Positions 26,306 to 34,842 of a stretch of 64,000 bases of DNA are shown piece after piece; position 1 is the first letter of the stretch, and every line of letters starts with the position of its first letter. The DNA comes from CAZLLE01 sp964560425 (GTDB lineage: Bacteria > Campylobacterota > Campylobacteria > Campylobacterales > QNZT01). The notes beneath the pieces are model-generated. The model did no database searches and was not told the DNA's origin. It saw only the letters and a list, made by a program, of their open reading frames with translations. The position numbers were made by a program, and so were the translations under genes. The stretch covers positions 10,840 through 74,839 of the forward strand of contig CAZLLE010000072.1 in the NCBI GenBank assembly GCA_964560425.1, read 5' to 3'.

Positions 26306-26939
26306 TTTTCTCTTTCCCTAATAATTTTCTAAGATTCTTAATATATGTTCTTAGAGATGCTTCAGAATAGGTTTCATCATAATCCCATAGCGTATCATAT
26401 ATTTTTTCATGTGTTACAACCTGATTTTGATGTTGTAAAAAAAGCTTTAAAAGCTTTGACTCTTTTTTATTTAAAATTTGTTCAGATGAATCAACATATA
26501 ATATATTTGAGGCAATCTCATAATATATATTGTGATCAATCTCTATTCTATCACTACTAGTATGCTGAAAAAAGTCTCTCTTCAAAATCGTCTCTACTCT
26601 AATATGAAGTTCCCTAAGAGCAAAAGGTTTACGAATATAATCTTCACATCCACTCTCATAACCCTTATCCAAATCATCAATAGAGTTCAAAGATGTAATA
26701 AAAATCGCAGGGGTAAAAATACCCCTTTTTCTCACCTCTGCAAGTAATTCAAAACCTGAAATACCGGGAACTTTTACATCTAAGAGTAAAATATCATAAG
26801 TAGTTTCATAAATTTTATCAAGTGCCTCTTCACCATCTTCTACTGGATCAACATCATAATCCACATCTTCCAAATATTCACACACAGTCTCATTTAGAAT
26901 GACATCATCCTCTAAAAGTAGTATCTTCTTTTTTAACAT
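26262..26939 (-). CDS. OmpR/PhoB-family response regulator
   Basis: 225 aa. The receiver domain has acidic pocket E10-D11-D12, phospho-acceptor D54 in LLLDVKVPG, and a conserved Lys in YIRKPF. The C-terminal winged helix shows LNKKESKLLKLFLQHQNQVV and EASLRTYIKNLRKLL. It is co-transcribed with the kinase and probably with the cytochrome downstream. It is divergent from the pilin-like genes with a 73-nt shared upstream region, so it could regulate those too. Confidence 0.92.
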   Translation of the reverse strand: MLKKKILLLEDDVILNETVCEYLEDVDYDVDPVEDGEEALDKIYETTYDILLLDVKVPGISGFELLAEVRKRGIFTPAIFITSLNSIDDLDKGYESGCEDYIRKPFALRELHIRVETILKRDFFQHTSSDRIEIDHNIYYEIASNILYVDSSEQILNKKESKLLKLFLQHQNQVVTHEKIYDTLWDYDETYSEASLRTYIKNLRKLLGKEKIVSIKKQGYKFTKE

Positions 26940-27012
26940 TTCAAGATCTTTAAGATTATTTTTTTATTCTTATGATATCATAATTTAAATAAACCGCATA
27001 AAAGATTAAAAA

Positions 27013-27552
27013 TTGAATAAAAAAGCCTTTACTCTATTTGAATTGATGATTGTTGTTGTACTTATTGGTAGTGTTTATGCCCTCGTACTTACAGGTTTTA
27101 ACAAAAAGAATATAGAGATAAAAAGATTAGAGAATATTAAAGACACCCTATTACCAATGTGGAAAAAAGGTGTAAGAGTTGAGATGGTTGTATATAATAG
27201 ATGTTCACAAAGTGCTATTTTTATTAATAATGAGCTTCAAGAAGATGTAAAATCATCTCTCAAGTCCAAGCTATTTAAAGATATAACTATATATAAAATA
27301 GATAGTACAAACGATACAACAAAAGTTAAACTCTCTCCAATTATTTTGGATAAAAAACTATATGAAGTCTGTTTTAAATTTACACTATTTCCTAATGGAA
27401 GTAGTTCATCATATATTGTAAAACAAGGCAAAAGATTTTATATATTCTATCCATATTTTCAATATCCAAAAATATTTGATTCACTAGAAGAGGCAATAGA
27501 GGAGTATCAATTAAAAAAGTATATGGAGATTACACCACATGAGGCAAACTAA
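27013..27552 (+). CDS. Type IV pilin-like / pseudopilin protein 1
   Basis: 179 aa. The prepilin leader is very short: MNKKAFTLFELMIVVVLIGS, with the usual FTLxELxIVVVLIG pattern but Ala in place of Gly before Phe. The start is TTG 27013. Past the N-terminal helix no family is recognised; two Cys (CSQ, VCF) may form a disulfide. It is the first of three pilin-like genes, overlapping the second by 14 nt. Such minor pilins initiate type II secretion or DNA-uptake pseudopili. Confidence 0.75.
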   Translation: MNKKAFTLFELMIVVVLIGSVYALVLTGFNKKNIEIKRLENIKDTLLPMWKKGVRVEMVVYNRCSQSAIFINNELQEDVKSSLKSKLFKDITIYKIDSTNDTTKVKLSPIILDKKLYEVCFKFTLFPNGSSSSYIVKQGKRFYIFYPYFQYPKIFDSLEEAIEEYQLKKYMEITPHEAN

Positions 27553-28024
27553 ACAAGGCTTTACCCTAATTGAAGTTTTGGTATCTGTCGTAATATTATC
27601 AGTAGTTGCTGTAGGACTTTTTGATGTAAGCTCAAAAGGAAAACAGAACTATATATTTCTCAAAGAGAAAACAGAGTTTGATAGACTTAGCTCATTGGCA
27701 TTGATGCACAATGACCAAAAAAAATATCATAATAAAGATAAAACATTATATGATTTTATTAGATATGATTATAATATTGATGATGACGATTTAAGAAAAT
27801 ATCTGAAAACAAAAAAAGTTAACTATAGACATAAAGAGGTATCGACATTTAAACCATTAGATGATAAAGCTAGTGAGGAATTCAAAGAGGAACAAGCAGA
27901 GGAGGATCCTGATGCAGCTGAAGTTGCAAGTTTTATAACATTAACACTTGTATATGAAAAAATTACAATATCTGATAAACATAACTCTACCTATGCTTAT
28001 AAAATATATATCAAAAATCAGTAA
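27539..28024 (+). CDS. Pseudopilin-like protein 2
   Basis: 161 aa with a classic prepilin N-terminus, MRQTKQGFTLIEVLVSVVIL, cleavage expected between Gly and Phe, Glu at position +5. The mature part is highly charged, with an acidic run near residues 115-130 (EEFKEEQAEEDPDAAE). It resembles GspI/PilV-type minor pseudopilins only in layout. ATG 27539 lies inside gene 1. Confidence 0.78.
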   Translation: MRQTKQGFTLIEVLVSVVILSVVAVGLFDVSSKGKQNYIFLKEKTEFDRLSSLALMHNDQKKYHNKDKTLYDFIRYDYNIDDDDLRKYLKTKKVNYRHKEVSTFKPLDDKASEEFKEEQAEEDPDAAEVASFITLTLVYEKITISDKHNSTYAYKIYIKNQ

Positions 28025-28038
28025 GGATTAAAAATTAA

Positions 28039-28632
28039 ATGAAAAAAAGAGCAGCATTCACACTTGTTGAACTTGTATTATCTATATTTTTACTAGGGCT
28101 TATTGTCTCCTTTTTATATAGTGCTGTTAGTAACCTACAAAAGACCAACTCTATTTTTGCCTCAAATGCCAAAACATTAACTCAAAGAGATAAGATTATA
28201 GAGCTAATTTATGATGATATCTTTCAAGCCAATACAAAAAATTTTAAAATTATTAAAATAGAGAATAGTGTTGTCTCAATGCAGACAAAAAACTCCCTTT
28301 ATGACATGGAAGAACCATATGTTACATGGCTTGTAGCAAAAGAGAATAAAACGCTTCTTAGATTTGAATCAACAAAAGAGTTCAAAAATATAAATAGTAA
28401 TAATAACTACTATTACCACATCACAAAAGTTAGTGAAAATTGTGAAACATTTAGAGTTTATCAATCAAAAAGCAAAGAGAATATACTTGTAAATATTAAA
28501 CTTAAAGATCAAGAACCTATTATTTATGAATTTTATAAACCAATGGGCAAAAGAGTGATAGATAAAGGGAATAATCAACAAAAGAAAGATGAAAATCTAT
28601 CTGAGAATAGTGATGATAATGAGAGCAAATAG
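28039..28632 (+). CDS. Pseudopilin-like protein 3
   Basis: 197 aa starting MKKRAAFTLVELVLSIFLLG, a prepilin leader with Ala at the cleavage site and Glu +5. Length and position third in the set resemble GspJ-type minor pseudopilins. The C-terminal 25 residues are charged and low-complexity (KKDENLSENSDDNESK). AAGGAT precedes the start; 14 nt separate it from gene 2. No secretin, ATPase or peptidase gene lies nearby, so those parts must be elsewhere. Confidence 0.75.
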   Translation: MKKRAAFTLVELVLSIFLLGLIVSFLYSAVSNLQKTNSIFASNAKTLTQRDKIIELIYDDIFQANTKNFKIIKIENSVVSMQTKNSLYDMEEPYVTWLVAKENKTLLRFESTKEFKNINSNNNYYYHITKVSENCETFRVYQSKSKENILVNIKLKDQEPIIYEFYKPMGKRVIDKGNNQQKKDENLSENSDDNESK

Positions 28633-28644
28633 AAGGGTTTAATA

Positions 28645-29106
28645 TCACCCCTCTGTTATATCATTATCTCTTTTATGAACTATACCTGTAGAAAAAACTT
28701 TTTTAATAACTGTTCTTAGACCCTTTTCATGATCTTCATACTCATTTTCTGCCTCTTGCATTGATAGTTCCCAACCTTGAGCAAAACCGGGAGCTTTGAG
28801 CATCATTTTTCTTAAAGCAGAATCATATACATTTAATAACCTCAATTCGCTACGACCAGGTTTTTGTCCTAGTGTCTTTACAGTAACTCTTAAATTTTCA
28901 TTCTCTTTTTTTAGTTTTTCTATATCAGACTCAATTTTAACAGCACCCTCTTGTGTAATCTTCATCTGTCTTTCTAGATGTTTCTTATAATCTTCTAGCT
29001 CTTTTTTATATTTTCTAACTGTAAAAAAACTTTTGACTGTTGTTAATAACCAACCTATGGCTAATCCAATTAATAGCGTAATTAGATCAAAATTAAAATT
29101 TTCCAT
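28645..29106 (-). CDS. Single-span membrane protein with coiled coil, unknown
   Basis: 153 aa. An N-terminal membrane segment (LITLLIGLAIGWLLTTV) is followed by about 60 residues of Lys/Glu heptads (coiled coil) and a C-terminal globular part. Topology is like YhcB/ZapG-type division proteins, but I see no sequence match that would justify that name. It converges on pilin-like gene 3 with 12 nt between stops. AAGGAGT lies before the ATG. Confidence 0.6.
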   Translation of the reverse strand: MENFNFDLITLLIGLAIGWLLTTVKSFFTVRKYKKELEDYKKHLERQMKITQEGAVKIESDIEKLKKENENLRVTVKTLGQKPGRSELRLLNVYDSALRKMMLKAPGFAQGWELSMQEAENEYEDHEKGLRTVIKKVFSTGIVHKRDNDITEG

Positions 29107-29195
29107 AAATACTCCTTAAATTTTATAATATAATAAATGTCCAGATAGTATCGACATTCTAAAAGATATATTAACATGAATTTTATTTAAGTAAG

Positions 29196-29272
29196 TGGCG
29201 CGCCCAGCAGGAGTCGAACCTGCGACCTTTGGTACCGCAAACCAATGCTCTATCCAGCTGAGCTATGGGCGC
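29196..29272 (-). tRNA. tRNA-Arg (anticodon GCG), CCA encoded
   Basis: A complete cloverleaf reads on the minus strand: acceptor GCGCCCA / TGGGCGC, discriminator G and genomic CCA; D arm GCTC...GAGC; anticodon stem TTGGT / ACCAA around loop TTGCGGT; variable loop AGGTC; T arm GCAGG-TTCGACT-CCTGC. The anticodon is GCG, reading CGC and CGU. Most bacteria use ACG (inosine) here. Confidence 0.95.
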
Positions 29273-29295
29273 TAATTTTTAGAGGGGTATTCTAT

Positions 29296-29323
29296 AAAAA
29301 AGTTACTTTAAAGTAACTTTTTT
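29296..29323. terminator. Perfect palindromic terminator after the DHH operon
   Basis: AAAAAAGTTACTTT followed directly by its exact complement AAAGTAACTTTTTT. It lies just after the stop of the small minus-strand gene and between it and the tRNA, so it ends the flhA-DHH transcript; A and T runs make it usable on both strands. Confidence 0.7.
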
Positions 29324-29326
29324 CAT

Positions 29327-29569
29327 CTAATTAAAGAGTTCTGGATGACTATTTTTTAAATGATTAATAACTTTTACATTCTCTCTATAACCCAATTGCT
29401 CATCTTCATCATCAAACATCTCATCAAATGTCTCTATATAAGCTTCAAAAGCTTTACGAAGATTACTATCTTTTACACCAGCCATAAAGAGTGCAGTTTT
29501 GAGCATATCTGCAAAATCCCACTCTAAATCTTCTATCTCATCTTTTAGCTCTTTTATTTCATTATTCAA
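29327..29569 (-). CDS. Small acidic helical protein, unknown
   Basis: 80 aa, strongly acidic (DEIEDLEWDF, FDEMFDDEDEQ), predicted helical. Not recognised. It overlaps the DHH phosphoesterase gene by 4 nt (ATGA), so it belongs to the flhA operon and may act with that enzyme. Confidence 0.6.
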   Translation of the reverse strand: MNNEIKELKDEIEDLEWDFADMLKTALFMAGVKDSNLRKAFEAYIETFDEMFDDEDEQLGYRENVKVINHLKNSHPELFN

Positions 29570-30594
29570 CTATTTTCTCCTATAATCATAATATCTTGAA
29601 TCTGCTCATGAATCTCTGCATAAACAAATGAATCTTTAAAAGTATCACACCGACCACCACTAGCATTGGCATGACCTCCACCACCAAAAAGCTCTTTGGC
29701 TATTTGACTTACATCTATTTTATTATTTGCACGAAGGCTAACATTTTTACGACCATTAATATCCATAAAAAAATCAAAATCTGGATTTTTAACTAAAAAA
29801 TCATTTCCAATAATTGATACATTTCCAACTGAATAGGTTAAAATACCCTTATGCCCATGATAATATACACTCATCTTATCTCTATTTTTACTAAGCAAAT
29901 CAACAATAAAATTAGATACAAGATTCTCTAATGTATTATTCTCATCTTTTTGAAAGTAGGATTTTTTGATACCATGAACCTCATCATCAAGTACAATATG
30001 TGTATTTGAGTGGTGAAAAAACTTTTGAGCCTCTTCTAATAAGAAAAATATGTATTGACTATTTTCATTTGCAAACATTACTCTATTGATTTCTCTAGCA
30101 CCAGAGACTAAACGCATACAAACTTTACCAAGCTCAAAACGGCTATCCTCTTTAATCCAAATATCAATAGCATTTACAACATCTACATAATTTTCAAGAG
30201 AGGATAAATCATAACCCTCTTTCAAAAAATAGTCATAAGTAATTTTAGTAGCACATCTACTAACATCCAAATGATACCAATCATATAAAGAGGCACAATC
30301 TTTACCTGTTTTATGATGATCTAAAAGTAGTATATCAACTTCAATAGAGAACTCTTTGAGACTTTTGGTCAAAAATCTTGCCTGATCCAATGTCAGATTT
30401 AAATCAGTGATAATAATAAGATTTTTGTCATATCCAAAATAGTGAATATCTGATATTATCTGAGCTATTCTCTCATTTATCTCTTTTCCATAATTTGAGT
30501 TATAAAAAGATACATTCTCAAAACATTTTTTTGTAATCAATTGACAACTATATCCATCTAAATCTATATGTGATAAATGAAAAACTTTTTGCAC
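29566..30594 (-). CDS. DHH/DHHA1-family phosphoesterase
   Basis: 342 aa. The N-terminal metal-site motif is HIDLDGYS, later LLLDHHKTG provides the DHH signature, and the C-terminal DHHA1 motif is GGGGHANASGG. This family includes oligoribonuclease/pAp phosphatase NrnA and cyclic-dinucleotide phosphodiesterases; the exact substrate is not known. The start is GTG 30594, sharing one base with the flhA TAG stop (TAGTG), so translation is coupled to flhA. A link to flagellar regulation by nucleotides is possible but unproven. Confidence 0.82.
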   Translation of the reverse strand: MQKVFHLSHIDLDGYSCQLITKKCFENVSFYNSNYGKEINERIAQIISDIHYFGYDKNLIIITDLNLTLDQARFLTKSLKEFSIEVDILLLDHHKTGKDCASLYDWYHLDVSRCATKITYDYFLKEGYDLSSLENYVDVVNAIDIWIKEDSRFELGKVCMRLVSGAREINRVMFANENSQYIFFLLEEAQKFFHHSNTHIVLDDEVHGIKKSYFQKDENNTLENLVSNFIVDLLSKNRDKMSVYYHGHKGILTYSVGNVSIIGNDFLVKNPDFDFFMDINGRKNVSLRANNKIDVSQIAKELFGGGGHANASGGRCDTFKDSFVYAEIHEQIQDIMIIGENS

Positions 30595-32738
30595 TATAAC
30601 TCCTCTACCTCTACACTTTTTAATACTTCAAACTTTACATTTGGATCTACTTCGGCATGAGAGAGAACAACAACATCTAGATTAAATTTCCTAAAAATTT
30701 CAGAAACAGATTTTCTAAGTTGTGGATCAACAATCAATACAACAGGAGCAATACCTAGCTGTAAAATTTCAGCAGCAGCATCACTTATTACTTGAACAAG
30801 GGCATTAATCTGTCCAATATTAAGTAATAACTCCTTCATTCCCTCTCTCTCTTGCAAATATTCCAACATCTTTTGTTCAGTTGGAGCAGCAAGAGTCATG
30901 AGCTTTAAGACACCATTATCATCTTTATACTGTTTGGTAATAACTCTTGCAAGTCTTGATCTTACTTGTTCAACAATAATATCACTATTTTTTGTAATTG
31001 CTCCTACATCACTAATTGTCTCCAAAATACTCAACATATCACGAATAGGAATCTTTTCAGCCAATAGCTCTTTTAATACTTTTTGAATAAGACCAATTGA
31101 AACAGTACTCAAACAATCATCTACAATGACTGGATAAGTTTTTTTAACATTATCTAATAATTCCTGAACATCTTGACGATTTAACAACTCTTCTGAATAA
31201 TCTTTGATTAATTCACTCAAATGTGTGGATATAACAGTTGCTGGATCAACAACTGTATAGCCCTTAATAATAGCATCCTCTTTTTGTGATTCATTAATCC
31301 AAATTGCATCCAACCCAAAAGTAGGTTCTTTTGTCTTAATACCCTCTATTTCATCACTTACAAGACCACTATCCATCGCCATAAACTTATCAGGAAAAAC
31401 TTCACCTTTACCTATCTCCACACCTTTAAGTAAAAGTTGATATTCAGTAGGCGAGAGATGTAAATTATCACGGATCCTCACTTGTGGAATCAAAAAACCA
31501 AAATCCGTTGCAATCTTACGACGCATACTTTTAATACGATCCAATAGATCACCCTTCATTTTCGGGTCAGCCAATTTAATCAATTGATATCCAAGATCAA
31601 GCTCCAAAACCTCTTGTTTTAGGATATCTTCTAAGGCTTTAGCTTCATCTTCTCTTGCCTCTTGTGGACTTTTATCTTGTTCTGATCCAGCTTCTTTACC
31701 CCCTCCTGATGGAGTAGACTCTTTATCTAGAGAGGCTTCTTGAGGTTTCATAGCAAAATACCCAAGAGAGATAAATATAGCACCAACAAAAGCCAATGAG
31801 AGTGTAGGCAAACCGGGAACCATTGCAAAAAGTAGTAAAATACCACCAACAATAAAGAGTGTTTTATAATCCTCAAATAGTTGAGTAATAGCACCATCAG
31901 CAAAACTACCACCAGCTTTACTTGCTCTTGTTATAATAATACCTGTCGCCGTAGACATAATCAAAGCAGGTAATTGAGAAACCAAACCATCACCAATAGT
32001 CAAAATAGTAAAAACTTCTGCACTACTACTAGCATCCATGTCATGTTGAAACATACCAATTAAAAAACCAGCAATAATATTAATCATAGTAATAATAATA
32101 CCAGCAGTTGCATCACCCTTTACAAATTTACTAGAACCATCCATTGCTCCATAAAAATTTGCCTCTTGAATAATAGCTTCTCTTCTCTCTCTAGCTTGTG
32201 TTTCATCAATCAATCCTGCATTTAAATCAGCATCAATTGCCATCTGTTTTCCAGGCATAGCATCAAGAGTAAATCTTGCAGCGACTTCAGCAACCCTTGT
32301 AGAGCCTTTGGTAATAACCATAAAGTTAATCAACACCAAAATTAAAAAGACAATAATACCAATTACAAAATTTCCACCGACAACAAAATTACCAAATGAA
32401 GTAATAATATCACTAACAGAATCAGGACCTTCATGCCCTTTTGACAAAATCATTCTAGTTGTAGCAATATTTAAAGAGAGCCTAAAAAGTGTAATTATCA
32501 AAATAAGTGTTGGGAAAGTGGTCAGATCAGTAGGTTTTGGAATATAGAGAGATATCATCAAAATCAAAACAGATACAGCCAAAGATATTGTAAGAAAAAA
32601 GTCTAATACAGGACCAGGGAGAGGAACAATGATAATTGCAATAATAGCCACCACAAATATAACTATTGCAAGATCTTTTGATTGACCCAAACTCTCTAAG
32701 AGAGTTGAAAAATTAAATGCTTGTTGTACTTTAGCCAT
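30594..32738 (-). CDS. flhA: Flagellar type III export apparatus protein FlhA
   Basis: 714 aa. The N-terminal half has eight membrane segments with the signature LTTFPTLILIITLFRLSLNI and the cytoplasmic FHIPEP-type loop (AARFTLDAMPGKQMAIDADL). The C-terminal half is the cytosolic ring domain that binds chaperone-substrate complexes. It shows that the organism makes flagella. An Rrf2 regulator gene precedes it by 6 nt, as in C. jejuni (Cj0882c-Cj0883c). Confidence 0.96.
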   Translation of the reverse strand: MAKVQQAFNFSTLLESLGQSKDLAIVIFVVAIIAIIIVPLPGPVLDFFLTISLAVSVLILMISLYIPKPTDLTTFPTLILIITLFRLSLNIATTRMILSKGHEGPDSVSDIITSFGNFVVGGNFVIGIIVFLILVLINFMVITKGSTRVAEVAARFTLDAMPGKQMAIDADLNAGLIDETQARERREAIIQEANFYGAMDGSSKFVKGDATAGIIITMINIIAGFLIGMFQHDMDASSSAEVFTILTIGDGLVSQLPALIMSTATGIIITRASKAGGSFADGAITQLFEDYKTLFIVGGILLLFAMVPGLPTLSLAFVGAIFISLGYFAMKPQEASLDKESTPSGGGKEAGSEQDKSPQEAREDEAKALEDILKQEVLELDLGYQLIKLADPKMKGDLLDRIKSMRRKIATDFGFLIPQVRIRDNLHLSPTEYQLLLKGVEIGKGEVFPDKFMAMDSGLVSDEIEGIKTKEPTFGLDAIWINESQKEDAIIKGYTVVDPATVISTHLSELIKDYSEELLNRQDVQELLDNVKKTYPVIVDDCLSTVSIGLIQKVLKELLAEKIPIRDMLSILETISDVGAITKNSDIIVEQVRSRLARVITKQYKDDNGVLKLMTLAAPTEQKMLEYLQEREGMKELLLNIGQINALVQVISDAAAEILQLGIAPVVLIVDPQLRKSVSEIFRKFNLDVVVLSHAEVDPNVKFEVLKSVEVEEL

Positions 32739-32744
32739 ATTTAT

Positions 32745-33143
32745 CTATAAAATATCTACCAATGTCAAATCATCTAAAAATTCATCTATTTTTGTTTGAA
32801 ATTTATTCAAAAAAGGCCATATAATGCAGAAATCACCTTTATTATTTGGACAAAAACTAGTATCAGGAGCACACTCAAAAACAGTCAAAGGTTTCTTCTC
32901 TGCAGCTTCAATAATAACACGAACACTAATATCCTCAGCCTTTGCATTTAGCGTAAAACCACCCTTTGCACCCTTATAAGATTTTAAAACATTCTCTCGT
33001 GCTAATGCTTGTAAAATTTTTGCCAAAAAACTTCTTGAAATACCCAATCTTTTGGAGAGTGTGTCCACATCCGCAGGATCATTTTGTCGTGCAATCAAGA
33101 CAACAGACAATAGCGCATACTCACTTGCTTTTGTTAATAACAT
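32745..33143 (-). CDS. Rrf2-family transcriptional regulator with three Cys
   Basis: 132 aa. A winged helix-turn-helix (SEYALLSVVLIA, LSKRLGISRSFLAKILQALA) is followed by KGAKGGFTL and three Cys in the region FECAPDTSFCPNNKGDFCI, placed as the Fe-S cluster ligands of IscR/NsrR-type sensors. The spacing is closer to NsrR than to IscR, but ligand spacing alone does not fix the signal. It is the promoter-proximal gene of the flhA run, so redox or iron status could influence flagellar export gene expression. Confidence 0.85.
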   Translation of the reverse strand: MLLTKASEYALLSVVLIARQNDPADVDTLSKRLGISRSFLAKILQALARENVLKSYKGAKGGFTLNAKAEDISVRVIIEAAEKKPLTVFECAPDTSFCPNNKGDFCIIWPFLNKFQTKIDEFLDDLTLVDIL

Positions 33144-33243
33144 ACTCTTCCTATCAAAGATTAATTTACTCCTATTCTATCACAAAGAGTTTAAAAATTA
33201 TATAAGCCTTATAAGATACAATATATTAGTGTTTTAATTTAAT

Positions 33244-33276
33244 AAATTTGACTATAAAATTTAATATATCAAATTT
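33244..33276. promoter_or_regulatory. Inverted repeat in the rrf2 / small-protein divergent region
   Basis: AAATTTGA (33244-33251) and TCAAATTT (33269-33276), 17 nt apart, in the 200-nt region between the two divergent genes. TTGACTA occurs twice (33248 and 33280) and could serve as -35 elements. It may be an operator of the Rrf2 regulator; in such AT-rich DNA chance is also likely. Confidence 0.3.
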
Positions 33277-33343
33277 TATTGACTAGGTCTTTTAAAAAAT
33301 AGATACAAACACAATAACTTTATATATTTTGAGGAGAAATAAG

Positions 33344-33637
33344 ATGAAAAAAGCTATTATATCCACCTTTGTAACAACAATATTTTTTGCAAATACCGCT
33401 TTTGCTAACTGGGTAATTATAAATGAGGATGGAACAACTGAACCATTAAACTGTAAATGTTCTATCAAAAGATCAGCTCCAAAAGTCATTAAAAAATGGA
33501 AGCCTACTAAAAAAAGAGGCTGTGCACCAAGCAGACCATGTAATACAGAAGCTCTTCCATCAGCAAAGCTATTTCCTATTAAGCCAAATGAAAAACTAGA
33601 ACCAGCAGTATTAAAAAATTGTCAATATGATAAATAA
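33344..33637 (+). CDS. Small secreted Cys-containing protein, unknown
   Basis: 97 aa. A signal peptide (MKKAIISTFVTTIFFANTAFA) is followed by a basic mature part with five Cys (NCKC, RGC, RPC, NC) and many Pro/Lys. Start ATG 33344 has AGGAG 7 nt upstream; a TTG at 33329 overlaps that ribosome-binding site and is rejected. The Cys pattern suggests metal or disulfide structure. Not recognised. A perfect terminator hairpin follows. Confidence 0.68.
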   Translation: MKKAIISTFVTTIFFANTAFANWVIINEDGTTEPLNCKCSIKRSAPKVIKKWKPTKKRGCAPSRPCNTEALPSAKLFPIKPNEKLEPAVLKNCQYDK

Positions 33638-33638
33638 A

Positions 33639-33670
33639 ATTTTAAGATAGAGATTACTCTATCTTAAAAT
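33639..33670. terminator. Perfect 14-bp bidirectional terminator
   Basis: ATTTTAAGATAGAG (33639-33652), loop ATTA, CTCTATCTTAAAAT (33657-33670). It overlaps the last codons of the converging ompA-like gene. Confidence 0.8.
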
Positions 33671-34486
33671 CGTATTAGGATCTGTATTCTCATTTACAAT
33701 TACAATTTCTACACGACGATTTTGTTGACGACCAGACATATCCTTATTACTTGCGATGGGATACTGTTCACCATACCCTTTAATAATAATTCTCTCCTTT
33801 TCAACTCCCCTCTCATGTAAAAATTCTCCAACAGCTCCTGCTCTACGAAGTGAAAGATCAAGATTATGAATGGAACTACCCACATTATCAGTATGCCCCT
33901 CAATCAAAACAACTCTTTGAGGATTCTCTTGCAAAAACTCTACCAACTTCTCTAAACCTCTTTTTGCACCACTCATCAAAAAAGCTTTGTTAGTTTCAAA
34001 CAGAACATCACCAAGCGTCAAAACCAATCCACGATTTGTTAATTGGGCATTTAACTCTTCTAGTTGAGCAAACTTATTTGCCAACATAACAGACTCTGCT
34101 TTTGCACGCCTAACCTCCTCTTTTGCTCTATCAAGTTCAGCATTTTTTGCATCTAATAGTGCCTTAGATTTTTTCTCTCTCAAAAGAAGTAGCTTCTCTT
34201 GTAAAATATCCTCTTGAGCACTATCTTTAATAGTTTTTAACTCTTGATTCAATAGATAAGCATAATGATCTGCGACATCTTTACTATCTGCTTTTTTAGA
34301 TAGATCATAAATCTTACCAGCTTGAAAAAGAGACATAGAGGCATGCTCCTTAATTTTGGGATCTTCTCTTAGGAGTAGATAATCTTGTTGTGCTTTACTA
34401 AGAGCCACTGTTTGAACAATACTACTGCAACCAGAAAAACTTAGAGATAAAATAGCTATTGCTAATGCTAATAGTAAAACTCTCAT
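33659..34486 (-). CDS. OmpA-family lipoprotein (Pal-like C-terminal domain)
   Basis: 275 aa. The lipoprotein signal ends LSFSGC (Cys about 20). A helical, DUF4398-like and coiled-coil middle (about 40-150) leads to an OmpA_C peptidoglycan-binding domain from about 160, with IEGHTDNVGS and LSLRRAGAVGEFL and GRQQNRRVEIVI. It anchors outer membrane to peptidoglycan. It overlaps the upstream DUF4398 lipoprotein gene by 4 nt, so the pair probably works together. Confidence 0.9.
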   Translation of the reverse strand: MRVLLLALAIAILSLSFSGCSSIVQTVALSKAQQDYLLLREDPKIKEHASMSLFQAGKIYDLSKKADSKDVADHYAYLLNQELKTIKDSAQEDILQEKLLLLREKKSKALLDAKNAELDRAKEEVRRAKAESVMLANKFAQLEELNAQLTNRGLVLTLGDVLFETNKAFLMSGAKRGLEKLVEFLQENPQRVVLIEGHTDNVGSSIHNLDLSLRRAGAVGEFLHERGVEKERIIIKGYGEQYPIASNKDMSGRQQNRRVEIVIVNENTDPNTILR

Positions 34487-34842
34487 TCTTGCTCCTCTAT
34501 TTTTGCAAAATCTTTAGTAATCATATTAATTTCACCCTCAAGTTTTTTAATCTCCTCTTCTACAAACTCTTTTTTTGCTTTTTGCCTAGCAACTCTAGCA
34601 TCTGCACTAGCCTTTTGGGCAAAAAGTTTTGCCCCTTTATAATCACCACTTTTCATCAAATTTTCACTTTTAATCAACTTAGACTTAGCATCACTAAACT
34701 CTTTTGATGCATACTTTTGAGCTTTTGCATTTTCTGCTTTGATAAGCGATATTTTGGCATTTGAAATATCATGAATAGGTGCTTTTTGAGCTACACACCC
34801 AAATAAAAAAAATATAAAAAATAGAACAAATAAGACTCTCAT
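34483..34842 (-). CDS. DUF4398-type small lipoprotein
   Basis: 119 aa. The signal peptide MRVLFVLFFIFFLFGC has its lipobox Cys at 16. The mature part is an Ala/Lys-rich helical hairpin with repeats of the type A-x-x-x-A-x-x-x-A (ENAKAQKYASKEFSDAKSKL), as in DUF4398 proteins, which often neighbour OmpA-like lipoproteins. Probably a periplasmic helical spacer; function unproven. Confidence 0.78.
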   Translation of the reverse strand: MRVLFVLFFIFFLFGCVAQKAPIHDISNAKISLIKAENAKAQKYASKEFSDAKSKLIKSENLMKSGDYKGAKLFAQKASADARVARQKAKKEFVEEEIKKLEGEINMITKDFAKIEEQE

